NCBI GenBank assembly: GCA_947523045.1
Contig: CANNUR010000058.1
Coordinates: 1-14,185, forward strand
DNA length: 14,185 bases
DNA from: an uncultured Prosthecobacter sp.
GTDB lineage: Bacteria > Verrucomicrobiota > Verrucomicrobiia > Verrucomicrobiales > Verrucomicrobiaceae
Direction: 5' to 3'
Below are positions 6,885 to 13,771 of this stretch, in pieces; the stretch's first letter is position 1, and each line of letters begins with the position of its first letter. The position numbers and the translations under genes were made by a program. The notes beneath the pieces are model-generated. The model made no database searches. It was not told the DNA's origin and worked only from the letters and a program-made list of their open reading frames with translations.

Positions 6885-8018
6885 ATGATTGCCCGTGCGA
6901 CCTACCTGGAGCAGATCCGCACAGGCTTGAACCGTGCCCCGATCGTGGCTTTGATCGGACCCCGCCAGTGCGGGAAAACCACGCTGGCCCGGCAGTTGTT
7001 GCGAGCCGGGGCGACCGGCTATCTGGATTTGGAAGACCCGGCTTCAGCCCTCGCCCTGGCCAATCCCATGAGCCTCTTGTCACCCCTGACCGGGCTGGTG
7101 GTCATCGACGAGGCTCAACGGGCTCCGCACTTGTTTCCGGTGCTGCGGGTTCTGGCGGACCGCGAGGGGCAACCCGCCACTTTCCTGATCTTGGGCAGCG
7201 CCTCGCCCGAGTTGTCACGTCAGGCCTCCGAATCGCTGGCGGGCCGGGTGGAAATCATCGAGATGGGCGGGTTGGGGCTCGACGAACTGTCGCCGGAAGA
7301 CCGGCAGGCACTGTGGCTTCGGGGCGGGTTTCCGCGCGCGTTCCTCGCCCAGAGCGAGGCCGACAGCTTGGCCTGGCGAAAAAATTTCATTCGCACCTTC
7401 CTGGAACGCGATCTTGCCACCTTGGGATTCAGGATGGCCCCGCAGGCCATGGGGCGCTTTTGGACCATGCTCGCGCACTACCACGGCCAGCTTTGGAATG
7501 GCCACGAGATCGCCGCTTCGATGGGGGTGTCGCCCACCACAGCCAGGCACTATCTGGACGCGCTGGAACAGACCTTCATGATCCGCCGTCTGCTGCCGTG
7601 GCATGCCAACGTGGGCAAGAGGCTGGTGAAGACTCCCAAGATCTATTTCCGCGACAGCGGGATTTTTCACGCCCTGCTGGGAATCGGCGACTCAACCGAA
7701 CTGATGACGCATCCCAAGCTGGGGGCCTCCTGGGAAGGTTTTGCGGTGGAGCAAATCCTGCGGTCGCGCACCGGTGAAGAGGCTTATTTTTATGCCATCC
7801 ACAGCGGCTCGGAACTGGACCTGTATTTCCCCGCCTCACAAACGGGGATCGAGGTCAAATTCCAGGATGCCCCCAAACTGACCCGGTCCATGCAGATCGC
7901 CATGGAAGATCTGGAACTGCGGAAACTGCTTGTCGTTTATCCTGGCACCAGGGAATACCCGCTCGCGGAGAACATTCAGGTTCTGCCCCTGGCAAGCGTG
8001 TGCACACGCAGGCCTTGA
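6885..8018 (+). CDS. AAA_14 / DUF4143 family ATPase
   Basis: A 377-aa protein of the widespread AAA_14-DUF4143 family of unknown cellular role. The start at 6885 is chosen because the family N-terminus (MIARATYLEQI...) begins there and because the promoter dyad ends at 6884; the longer frame from 6777 would read through that dyad. Walker A is GPRQCGKTT (25-33) and Walker B is VVIDEAQ (72-78), followed by LILGSASPEL and ESLAGRVEIIEM, typical of the ATPase half. The DUF4143 half shows FIRTFLERDL, a helix-turn-helix-like IAASMGVSPTTARHYLDALE, KIYFRDSGIFHALLGI and GASWEGFAVEQIL. It ends with GSELDLYF (Asp312) and GIEVKF (Glu323, Lys325), a PD-(D/E)xK-like arrangement. By eye its base and codon use is less GC-rich than its neighbours, suggesting a transferred single-gene cargo. 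No toxin, nuclease or partner gene adjoins it. Confidence 0.92.
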   Translation: MIARATYLEQIRTGLNRAPIVALIGPRQCGKTTLARQLLRAGATGYLDLEDPASALALANPMSLLSPLTGLVVIDEAQRAPHLFPVLRVLADREGQPATFLILGSASPELSRQASESLAGRVEIIEMGGLGLDELSPEDRQALWLRGGFPRAFLAQSEADSLAWRKNFIRTFLERDLATLGFRMAPQAMGRFWTMLAHYHGQLWNGHEIAASMGVSPTTARHYLDALEQTFMIRRLLPWHANVGKRLVKTPKIYFRDSGIFHALLGIGDSTELMTHPKLGASWEGFAVEQILRSRTGEEAYFYAIHSGSELDLYFPASQTGIEVKFQDAPKLTRSMQIAMEDLELRKLLVVYPGTREYPLAENIQVLPLASVCTRRP

Positions 8019-8050
8019 TGGGATGATGGGAGTCGGCTGCAGAGGGGCGA

Positions 8051-8965
8051 CTAGCCACGCTTCTTGAGATGCTTGCCAAAGAAGGCAGCGCTGGCCTCGA
8101 CACAGGCGTCGAAGGCGGCTTGGCGACCGAGAAACGCGTGTGGCGCCTTCGGAATCACGGTCAGGCCGGTGGTGATGCCGAGCTTGGCCAGGTCGGCGCG
8201 CATGGCCTCGGCATGGGTGCTCGGACCGTCGAGTTCGCCGGTCACGAAAAGCAGCGGCGGATCGGCTTTGTCGAGGTGATGCCGTGGCGAGGCGAGCGCA
8301 TAGACCGGCCGATTCTCCGCCTGCGATGCGCCGAGGAAGGTGCGATAGAAGGGATCGTCGGGGCGCGCGCTCAACTCGGCGATACGGTCGCTGAGCAGGT
8401 CGCTCTGCGCGCCCATGGCGATGCCGGCCTGCACGGCGCTGGACACGGTCGCATGACCACCGTCGCCCTCGAGTTCGGCCACGCCGCCGCTGGTCGTCAG
8501 CAGGGCGGCGAGGTGGCCGCCGGCCGACAGCCCGGTGACGCCGATGGCACCGGGTTCAAGGCCGAACGTCGCGGCGTTGGCGCGCAGAAACCGCACCGCC
8601 GCCTTGGCATCCTGGATCGCTGCGGGAAACTTCGCCTCACCGCTCAGCCGGTAGCTGATCGTGGCGGTCACATAATCGCGCGCCGCCAGGGCCTGGGCCA
8701 GGTTCGCCATGGAGCCGCGCTCGCCCTTGTACCAACCGCCACCGTGGATGCAGACGATGGCCGGCAGGGCCTGCCCCGCCGCCTTGGGTCGCCAGAGATC
8801 CAACTGCAATTCGCGCCCGCCGTACTTCGCGTAAACCAAGCCTGGGTGGGCCTGCAGCTCCGCGGTGATTTCTGCGGCGAGCTGGGTGGGCGTGGCTTGG
8901 GGTGCCGACTTCGGCGTTTGGGATAGGGCGGTGGCAGCGAGGCAGAGAAAGAGCAGGGGTTTCAT
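8051..8965 (-). CDS. Exported alpha/beta hydrolase (BD-FAE/esterase-lipase type)
   Basis: A 304-aa serine hydrolase. The ATG at 8965 is preferred because it begins a signal peptide (MKPLLFLCLAATALS, cleavage near residue 15); the frame extends to 9073 but the extension is Arg-rich and unlike a family N-terminus. The oxyanion motif HGGGW is at 74-78 and the nucleophile elbow GLSAGG has Ser147. The likely acid is Asp246 in VTGELDGPS and the likely base is His276 in KAPHAF. The middle carries the usual DAKAAVRFLRANAATFGLEPGAIGVTG stretch. Family members hydrolyse carboxyl esters, in some cases acetyl or feruloyl groups on plant polysaccharides; the substrate here is unknown. It converges with the ATPase gene (32-bp gap) and is divergent from the EamA transporter gene across 122 bp. 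Confidence 0.9.
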   Translation of the reverse strand: MKPLLFLCLAATALSQTPKSAPQATPTQLAAEITAELQAHPGLVYAKYGGRELQLDLWRPKAAGQALPAIVCIHGGGWYKGERGSMANLAQALAARDYVTATISYRLSGEAKFPAAIQDAKAAVRFLRANAATFGLEPGAIGVTGLSAGGHLAALLTTSGGVAELEGDGGHATVSSAVQAGIAMGAQSDLLSDRIAELSARPDDPFYRTFLGASQAENRPVYALASPRHHLDKADPPLLFVTGELDGPSTHAEAMRADLAKLGITTGLTVIPKAPHAFLGRQAAFDACVEASAAFFGKHLKKRG

Positions 8966-9087
8966 GGCGTGCGGGCGGGCCAAGGGTAACGCCACGGGCC
9001 AGGCCGACTTGTCGCGCGTTTCAGAACTCCGGCGGTGGGCAAATCCGGATGCCAATCTGGGTTTCCTCGCCATGCTTGGGACTCCCG

Positions 9088-9957
9088 ATGACCCGCGCCC
9101 GCGCCAACCTTGTCCTGCTCGCCTGCGCGGCGATCTGGGGGCTGGCCTTTGTCTGCCAGAAGCGCGCGATGACCCACCTCGGGCCCTTCCTGTTCATCGC
9201 CCTGCGCTCCCTGCTCGCCTGCGCGGCGCTGGCGCCCCTGGCCCGGCGCGAGTGGCGACAGGCCGGCGGCCCCAGCCACCCGGCGCGTTTCCTGCGCCGC
9301 AGCCTGTTTGCCGGTCTCGCCTTCTTCGGCGGTGCCGCGCTGCAGCAGGCGGGACTGGTCACCGCCACCGTCACCAACGCCGGTTTCCTCACCGCGCTCT
9401 ACGTGGTGATCACGCCGCTGCTCGCCTGGCTGCTGCTTGGCCAGCGCCCGGCCGCCTGGCTCTGGCTGGGCGTGGCGCTGTCCTTCGCCGGCACCTGGCT
9501 GCTCGGCGGCGGCGAACTCGCGGCGCTGTCGCGGGGCGACCTGCTCATCGCCGCCTCGGCAGCCCTCTGGGCCCTGCACGTCGTGCTGGTCGGCCAGGCC
9601 GCCGGCAGTGGCATGGCCGCCGCCTTCACCGCCCTGCAGTTTGTCGTCGTCGCCCTGCTGGCCGGCAGCGCCACCCTGCTCTGGGAAAGCCACAACCTTG
9701 CCGCCGTCCAGCGTGCGGCGCCCGATGTGCTCTACGTCGGCCTGCTCTCCAGCGCCCTGACCTTCACCCTGCTCGCGGTCGCCCTGCGCGCCACCCGCCC
9801 CGCCGAGGCCTCGGTGCTGCTCTCCACCGAATCGCTGTTCGCCGCGCTGGCCGCCTTCGTCCTGCTCGGCGAGCGACTGCCCGCGCTTGGCTGGGTCGGC
9901 GCAGCGGCGATCTTTGCGGCGACGCTGGTCGTGCATTTGCCGGCGCGACGGCGCTGA
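9088..9957 (+). CDS. EamA-domain (DMT superfamily) transporter
   Basis: A 289-aa inner-membrane protein with about ten hydrophobic helices in two EamA halves (about 5-138 and 150-285). Recognisable signatures are AAIWGLAFVCQKRAM (14-28), NAGFLTALYVVITPLLAWLLLGQR (97-120) and, in the second half, PAEASVLLSTESLFAALAAFVLLGERL (238-264). The paired TP/E...GE(R) helix ends are typical of this exporter family. Drug/metabolite transporters of this type move small metabolites or amino acids, usually outward; the substrate cannot be read from sequence. The start at 9088 gives a compact first helix; an in-frame ATG at 9049 would add 13 residues and cannot be excluded. No good Shine-Dalgarno is visible. 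The stop codon lies 5 bp from the stop of the convergent CocE-like gene, with no room for a terminator. Confidence 0.92.
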   Translation: MTRARANLVLLACAAIWGLAFVCQKRAMTHLGPFLFIALRSLLACAALAPLARREWRQAGGPSHPARFLRRSLFAGLAFFGGAALQQAGLVTATVTNAGFLTALYVVITPLLAWLLLGQRPAAWLWLGVALSFAGTWLLGGGELAALSRGDLLIAASAALWALHVVLVGQAAGSGMAAAFTALQFVVVALLAGSATLLWESHNLAAVQRAAPDVLYVGLLSSALTFTLLAVALRATRPAEASVLLSTESLFAALAAFVLLGERLPALGWVGAAAIFAATLVVHLPARRR

Positions 9958-9962
9958 CGTTC

Positions 9963-11612
9963 TTACGGCGCCACCGGCCGCGGCACGATCAGGCGCGAGG
10001 GCCGGGCGGCGTCATGCCAGACGGTGTTTGTCGCCGCGCGGGCATCCTGCAGCCAGTCGCGCGTCTGCGCGCCACCGGTCTGGCTGTTCGGCTCATAATA
10101 AGGCGCGCCGGTGCTCGCCACGGTGACGCGGATGCGGTGACCCTTGTTGAAAATGAGGCTGGTCCAGCCGAGGCGCCAGGCCAGTTTGGCGGGTTTGCCG
10201 GGCGTCAGCGGCACCTGCTTCTCAAACCCCTCGCGGTAGCGGGCGCGCAGCGGGTAATCCATGACCAGCAGGCTGCGGCCATCGGGATAGACGTCGCTCA
10301 CCCGCACGATGACATCGGTGTCGGGCGCGGTCGAACTCAACCAGAGTTCCGCGTGCACGGCACCGGTCCATTCCACGGGTTCGCTCAGCGGTTCGGTGGT
10401 CCAGGTGCGCACCTCGGCCTGGCTTTCAAAACCGCGCGCATCGCGGGCGCCAGGGAAGCCGCGACCCTCAATCTGCATGGGTTGCCGCGGATCGGAGACG
10501 TAGCTCGTCGAGCCTCCCTGGGCATCGGGCTGGGCCACATCCAGCCGGCCCTCGGCCTGCAGGAACAGGCTCTGCTCGCGCGCCGGCGGCGGCCAGTCAG
10601 CGGCCTCCCGCCAGACGTTGCCGGGCGCGCCCGGCTCGCCGACCGCGCCCATGACGTAATAGCGCACCGCCGGTTCGCTTGCGATGCCGTTGGCCTCGCC
10701 CTTGAGCCAGTGGTTGAACCAGCGCGTCAGGTGCTCGACCTCCGGCCAGGTGGCGTTGTCCGGATAGACCAGCTCGCCGACCTTGCTGCCCTTGTTGAGG
10801 CGGCCATGCAGCCAGGGACCGAGCAGGAGCTGCTGTCGACCGCGCGAGCCCGGGCCGCCCTGATGCTGGCGACCGATGAAGCTGGCGATGCTGCCCTGCA
10901 CCATGAAATCGTACCAGCTGCCGATGGTGAAGCAGGGCACGTTCATGCGCTCGAAATGCCGGCTGCAATCCTCGGCCTGCCAGTAGGCATCGTAGTCCGG
11001 ATGCTGCTCCCATTCGGCGAGCAGGGCATCGTTGTCGGCCGGCTCACGACAGATGTCGCGCATCGGGATGAAGCGCTGCGGTCGGGTCACGCCGCCTATG
11101 CGGTAGCCTTCCTGAAAAAGGCTCAGGCCGGTGTCGACCATGTACTGGCAGACCAGGTGGGGTGGTTGGGCAACCGCGAGAAAGTTTTGGGCGAAGCCAC
11201 CCTGCGAGCTGCCAAAGGTGCCGATCTTGCCGGTGCACCAGGGCTGCTTGGCCAGCCATTCGCAGGTGTCATAGCCATCCTGCAGTTCGCCCCAGCCGAG
11301 CGCCCGGTAGCCCTGCCAGCGGCCCTCGCTGAGGTGGGTGCCACGGAAGTTGACCATGGCCACGGCAAAGCCGCGCGCCGCCAGTTCCGCCGAACGTTCA
11401 CGCGTGGCCTTGCCGCTGATGTCGGCATAGCGCTGCTCGAACACCGCCGGCCAGGGGCCGTCACCGGCCGGCAGGTAGAGGTAGGCCGAAAGTTTGGCGC
11501 CGTCGCGCATGGGGATCAGGACGTGCTGCTCGCGCACAGCGCCGAGATCGAGCGGGGGCAGATCGGCGGCGGCAAGGGTGGCGGCAAAGGCAAGCAGGCA
11601 GAGACAGCGCAT
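9963..11612 (-). CDS. Exported CocE/NonD-type serine hydrolase (X-Pro dipeptidyl-peptidase S15 family)
   Basis: A 549-aa hydrolase with a signal peptide (MRCLCLLAFAATLAAA, cleavage near residue 16), which decides the ATG at 11612. The N-terminal alpha/beta-hydrolase domain holds the catalytic triad in the expected order: Ser136 in GSSQGG, Asp235 in GSWYDF and His269 in LLLGPWLHG. The C-terminal jelly-roll domain of S15/CocE proteins is visible from about residue 345 to the end, with WTGAVHAELWLSSTAPDTDVIVRVSDVYPDG and GHRIRVTVAS. Relatives cleave esters and amides (cocaine esterase, glutaryl-7-ACA acylase) or X-Pro peptides, so the true substrate is open. Length is normal for the family. The gene is divergent from the EEP gene (87-bp gap) and converges on the EamA gene. 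Confidence 0.93.
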   Translation of the reverse strand: MRCLCLLAFAATLAAADLPPLDLGAVREQHVLIPMRDGAKLSAYLYLPAGDGPWPAVFEQRYADISGKATRERSAELAARGFAVAMVNFRGTHLSEGRWQGYRALGWGELQDGYDTCEWLAKQPWCTGKIGTFGSSQGGFAQNFLAVAQPPHLVCQYMVDTGLSLFQEGYRIGGVTRPQRFIPMRDICREPADNDALLAEWEQHPDYDAYWQAEDCSRHFERMNVPCFTIGSWYDFMVQGSIASFIGRQHQGGPGSRGRQQLLLGPWLHGRLNKGSKVGELVYPDNATWPEVEHLTRWFNHWLKGEANGIASEPAVRYYVMGAVGEPGAPGNVWREAADWPPPAREQSLFLQAEGRLDVAQPDAQGGSTSYVSDPRQPMQIEGRGFPGARDARGFESQAEVRTWTTEPLSEPVEWTGAVHAELWLSSTAPDTDVIVRVSDVYPDGRSLLVMDYPLRARYREGFEKQVPLTPGKPAKLAWRLGWTSLIFNKGHRIRVTVASTGAPYYEPNSQTGGAQTRDWLQDARAATNTVWHDAARPSRLIVPRPVAP

Positions 11613-11699
11613 GGCAGACCTACGCGTTCGCAGGCCCGCATCTTCGGAGCGGGACCGCGACCGGAAGAAGCCGCGCCGGTGTGGCGTTGTCCTGCCACC

Positions 11700-12503
11700 A
11701 TGAAGTTTCCATCCCGTCGCCGTTTTCTGCAAGCCGCCGCCGCCCTCGCCACCACCGCGCCAGCCCTGCGTGCCGCCAGCGCGACCCAACTGCGCGTGCT
11801 CTGCTACAACATCCACTACGGCCAGGGCAACGACGGGGTGTATGACCTCGAACGCCTTGCCCGGGTCATCCGCGACGCCAACCCTGATCTCGTCGGCCTG
11901 CAGGAGGTTGATGTCGGCGTGCGACGCTCCGGTCAGGTGCACCAGCTCAGCCGCCTCGGCGAGCTGACCGGTCTCGCCGCCCGCTTCGGGCCCACCCAGC
12001 ACTACGAGGGCGGCCTGTTCGGCAACGCGGTGCTCACCCGTCTGCCCATCCTCGACGAGGTGATCCATCCCCTGCCCTACACCGAGGCGACCCCGGAACG
12101 CACCACCTATCCGCGCGGCGCCATCGCCGTCACCGTCACCGCGCCCGACGGCAAGCCGCTGCGCTTTGTCAGCACCCATTTTCAACACAACGTGCCTGAG
12201 GACCGCGTCGCCGAGGCCGCCGCGATCAACCAGCTCTTCGCGGGCGACAACCTGCGCACCGTGCTGGCCGGCGACCTCAACGCCAAACCCGACGAGGAAC
12301 CGCTGAAGATTCTCGGCGATCAGTGGATCAACGCCCTCGATGCCGGGGCCGCGCCGAGCGCGCCCTCGCAGGCGCCGAAGGTTCGCATCGATTACATCCT
12401 GTCGCGCCCCGCCGCCGCCTTCCGCCTGGTGAGCTCGGAGGTCATCGCCGATGCCATGGCCTCCGACCATCGCCCCGTGCTCGCCGTCTTCGAACTCGCC
12501 TGA
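11700..12503 (+). CDS. Tat-exported endonuclease/exonuclease/phosphatase (EEP) family enzyme
   Basis: A 267-aa metal-dependent phosphodiesterase/phosphatase of the EEP (DNase I-like) fold. The N-terminus has a textbook twin-arginine motif, SRRRFLQ (5-11), followed by an Ala-rich hydrophobic stretch with cleavage near LRAAS (about 26), so it should be exported folded. Active-site motifs occur in the family order: CYNIHYG (Asn37), LQEVD (Glu69), STHFQHN (His160), LAGDLNAKPDE (Asp192, Asn194), RIDYIL (Asp231) and SDHRPV (Asp256, His257). All key residues are present. Substrate may be a phospholipid, sugar-phosphate or nucleic acid; the sequence does not decide. It is divergent from the CocE-like gene, and the next hydrolase gene begins 41 bp downstream on the same strand, so the two may form an operon. 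Confidence 0.93.
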   Translation: MKFPSRRRFLQAAAALATTAPALRAASATQLRVLCYNIHYGQGNDGVYDLERLARVIRDANPDLVGLQEVDVGVRRSGQVHQLSRLGELTGLAARFGPTQHYEGGLFGNAVLTRLPILDEVIHPLPYTEATPERTTYPRGAIAVTVTAPDGKPLRFVSTHFQHNVPEDRVAEAAAINQLFAGDNLRTVLAGDLNAKPDEEPLKILGDQWINALDAGAAPSAPSQAPKVRIDYILSRPAAAFRLVSSEVIADAMASDHRPVLAVFELA

Positions 12504-12544
12504 ACCCGGGAAGAACCGCCTACAGCCGACGTTTCCGCGCTGCC

Positions 12545-13552
12545 ATGAAACCGCTTCTCCTGCTCGCCCTCTGCCTTGGGATCGCCCCAGCCGCCGAACC
12601 CACCCCCAAGGCCCCGGCCAAAAAGGTCGTGCCGGCCAAAAAGGCCGTCGCCAAAAAAGCCGCGCCGGCCGAGAAACCGCTGCCGACACCAACTCAGACC
12701 AACGTCCGCTACGGCGAGCATGAGCGGAACCTGCTCGACTTCTGGCGCGCGCCGACCCAGGCCCCCGCGCCGCTGCTCTTCTTCATCCACGGCGGTGGCT
12801 GGATGGGGGGCGACAAGGAGCGGCTGGCGAAGTTTTACGACGTGGAAAAATTGCTCGCCGCCGGGGTGTCGGTGGTGTCGATCAACTACCGCTACGTCTC
12901 CCAGGCGCACGCCGAGGGCATCCAGCCGCCGGTGCGCGGCTCACTCCACGACGCCGCGCGCGCCCTGCAGTTCGTGCGCAGCAAGGCCGGCGAATGGAAC
13001 CTCGACAAGACCCGCATCGTCGCCAGTGGCGGCTCGGCCGGCGCCTGCACCAGCCTCTGGCTGGCCTTCCACGATGATCTCGCCGATCCCAAAAGCACGG
13101 ATCCGGTGGCGCGTGAATCGACCCGCCTCAGCGGCGCCGTCGTCTCCGGCGCGCAGACCACGCTCGATCCCGCGCAGATGCTGGAGTGGACCCCGAACAG
13201 CCGCTACGGCGCCCATGCCTTCGGCCTGTTCAAGGACGTCAATGGCCGGCAGACCCCCGGCGACTTCGCCACCTTCCTGGCCAAGCGCGACGAACTGAAA
13301 GACTGGATCGCCGAGTACTCGCCCTACGCCCTCGTCAGCCAGGACGATCCGCCTGTGCACCTCGACTACAGCGCCCCGCCCGCGCTCGGCCAGGACCAGA
13401 AGGATCCCACCCACACCGCCAACTTCGGCGTCAAACTCCAGGAGCACTGCCACGCTCAGGGCGTCGCCTGCGAACTCGTTTACCCCGGCGCGCCCGACAT
13501 CCGCCACCGCACCACCCATGAGGCGCTGCTGGCCCTGCTGAAAGCCCCGTGA
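12545..13552 (+). CDS. Exported alpha/beta hydrolase with Lys/Ala/Pro linker
   Basis: A 335-aa serine hydrolase. A signal peptide (MKPLLLLALCLGIAPAAE, cleavage near residue 17) is followed by a low-complexity linker at about 18-46 (KAPAKKVVPAKKAVAKKAAPAEK). The hydrolase domain begins near residue 52. The oxyanion motif FIHGGGWMGGD is at 80-90 and the nucleophile elbow SGGSAG has Ser164. The C-terminal part (PPVHLDYSAPPALGQDQKDP, then YPGAPDIRHRTTHE) departs from the usual acid and base motifs. Candidate acids are Asp274, Asp283 or Asp287, and candidate bases His321 or His325. It is related to the esterase at 8051-8965 only at fold level. It lies 41 bp after the EEP gene and may be co-transcribed with it. 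Substrate unknown; an ester is likely. Confidence 0.88.
   Translation: MKPLLLLALCLGIAPAAEPTPKAPAKKVVPAKKAVAKKAAPAEKPLPTPTQTNVRYGEHERNLLDFWRAPTQAPAPLLFFIHGGGWMGGDKERLAKFYDVEKLLAAGVSVVSINYRYVSQAHAEGIQPPVRGSLHDAARALQFVRSKAGEWNLDKTRIVASGGSAGACTSLWLAFHDDLADPKSTDPVARESTRLSGAVVSGAQTTLDPAQMLEWTPNSRYGAHAFGLFKDVNGRQTPGDFATFLAKRDELKDWIAEYSPYALVSQDDPPVHLDYSAPPALGQDQKDPTHTANFGVKLQEHCHAQGVACELVYPGAPDIRHRTTHEALLALLKAP
12614..12660 (+). repeat. Short tandem repeat encoding the PAKK linker
   Basis: CCGGCCAAAAAGG occurs at 12614-12626 and again, 18 bp later, at 12632-12644. A diverged third unit (GTCGCCAAAAAAGCC) follows. The units encode repeated PAKK/VAKK residues of the hydrolase linker. Each contains a run of five or six A, so copy number or frame could vary by slippage. 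Confidence 0.6.
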
Positions 13553-13559
13553 AGCCGGC

Positions 13560-13701
13560 ATCTTGGACTGCGCGCAGCCCTGCTGCCGCTTTCCCTCAGC
13601 CAGCCATGCTGGCGCTCCGTTCGCGGCGAAGCCGCCATTCTCCTCCCCCGCAGCAGGGCTGCGGTCCACAAAGCGGCAGGTGGCCTGCCGCAGTCCATGA
13701 T
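13560..13701. repeat. 142-bp MITE/REP-like element with inverted termini and five hairpins
   Basis: The ends are inverted repeats of ATC(T/A)TGGACTGCG (13560-13572 against 13689-13701, 12 of 13 matching). Inside, GCAGCCCTGCTGC (13574-13586) is exactly inverted as GCAGCAGGGCTGC (13650-13662), and each copy can also form its own small hairpin. Further perfect hairpins are GCCAGC-CAT-GCTGGC (13599-13613), GCGGC-GAA-GCCGC (13623-13635) and GCGGCAGG-TGG-CCTGCCGC (13673-13691). No protein or start signal is visible. It lies between convergent genes and resembles dispersed repeats I recall from verrucomicrobial genomes, although only one copy is in this window. Confidence 0.7.
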
Positions 13702-13726
13702 CTGGGGTTCTCCCACGCACCGCCAC

Positions 13727-13754
13727 AAAAAAGAGGGGGCCGAAGCCCCCTCTT
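13727..13754 (-). terminator. Rho-independent terminator of the oxidoreductase gene
   Basis: A perfect 10-bp stem, AAGAGGGGGC (13731-13740) with GCCCCCTCTT (13745-13754), encloses a CGAA loop. On the minus strand this reads as a stable stem with a UUCG tetraloop followed by six T (complement of A13727-A13732). It begins 17 bp after the stop codon of the minus-strand gene. The T-run is only on the minus-strand side, so it mainly serves that gene. Confidence 0.9.
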
Positions 13755-13771
13755 CAGGTTGAACCGGACGC

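Noticed and set aside
6885-8018. DUF4143 ATPase as part of a defence or toxin-antitoxin system
   Set aside because: No second gene on its strand within the neighbouring spacers and no known partner family nearby.
8902-9087. N-terminal extension of the EamA protein
   Set aside because: Arg- and Gly-rich, no transmembrane character, and it overlaps the divergent hydrolase gene start.
8865-11699. The long plus-strand open frame running upstream of the EEP gene
   Set aside because: Only the part from 11700 has family motifs and a Tat signal. The rest is antisense or out of frame to the EamA and CocE-like genes.
11613-11699. Shared operator in the CocE/EEP divergent spacer
   Set aside because: Only weak imperfect dyads such as CCCGC...GCGGG are present; they are not distinguishable from background in this GC-rich sequence.
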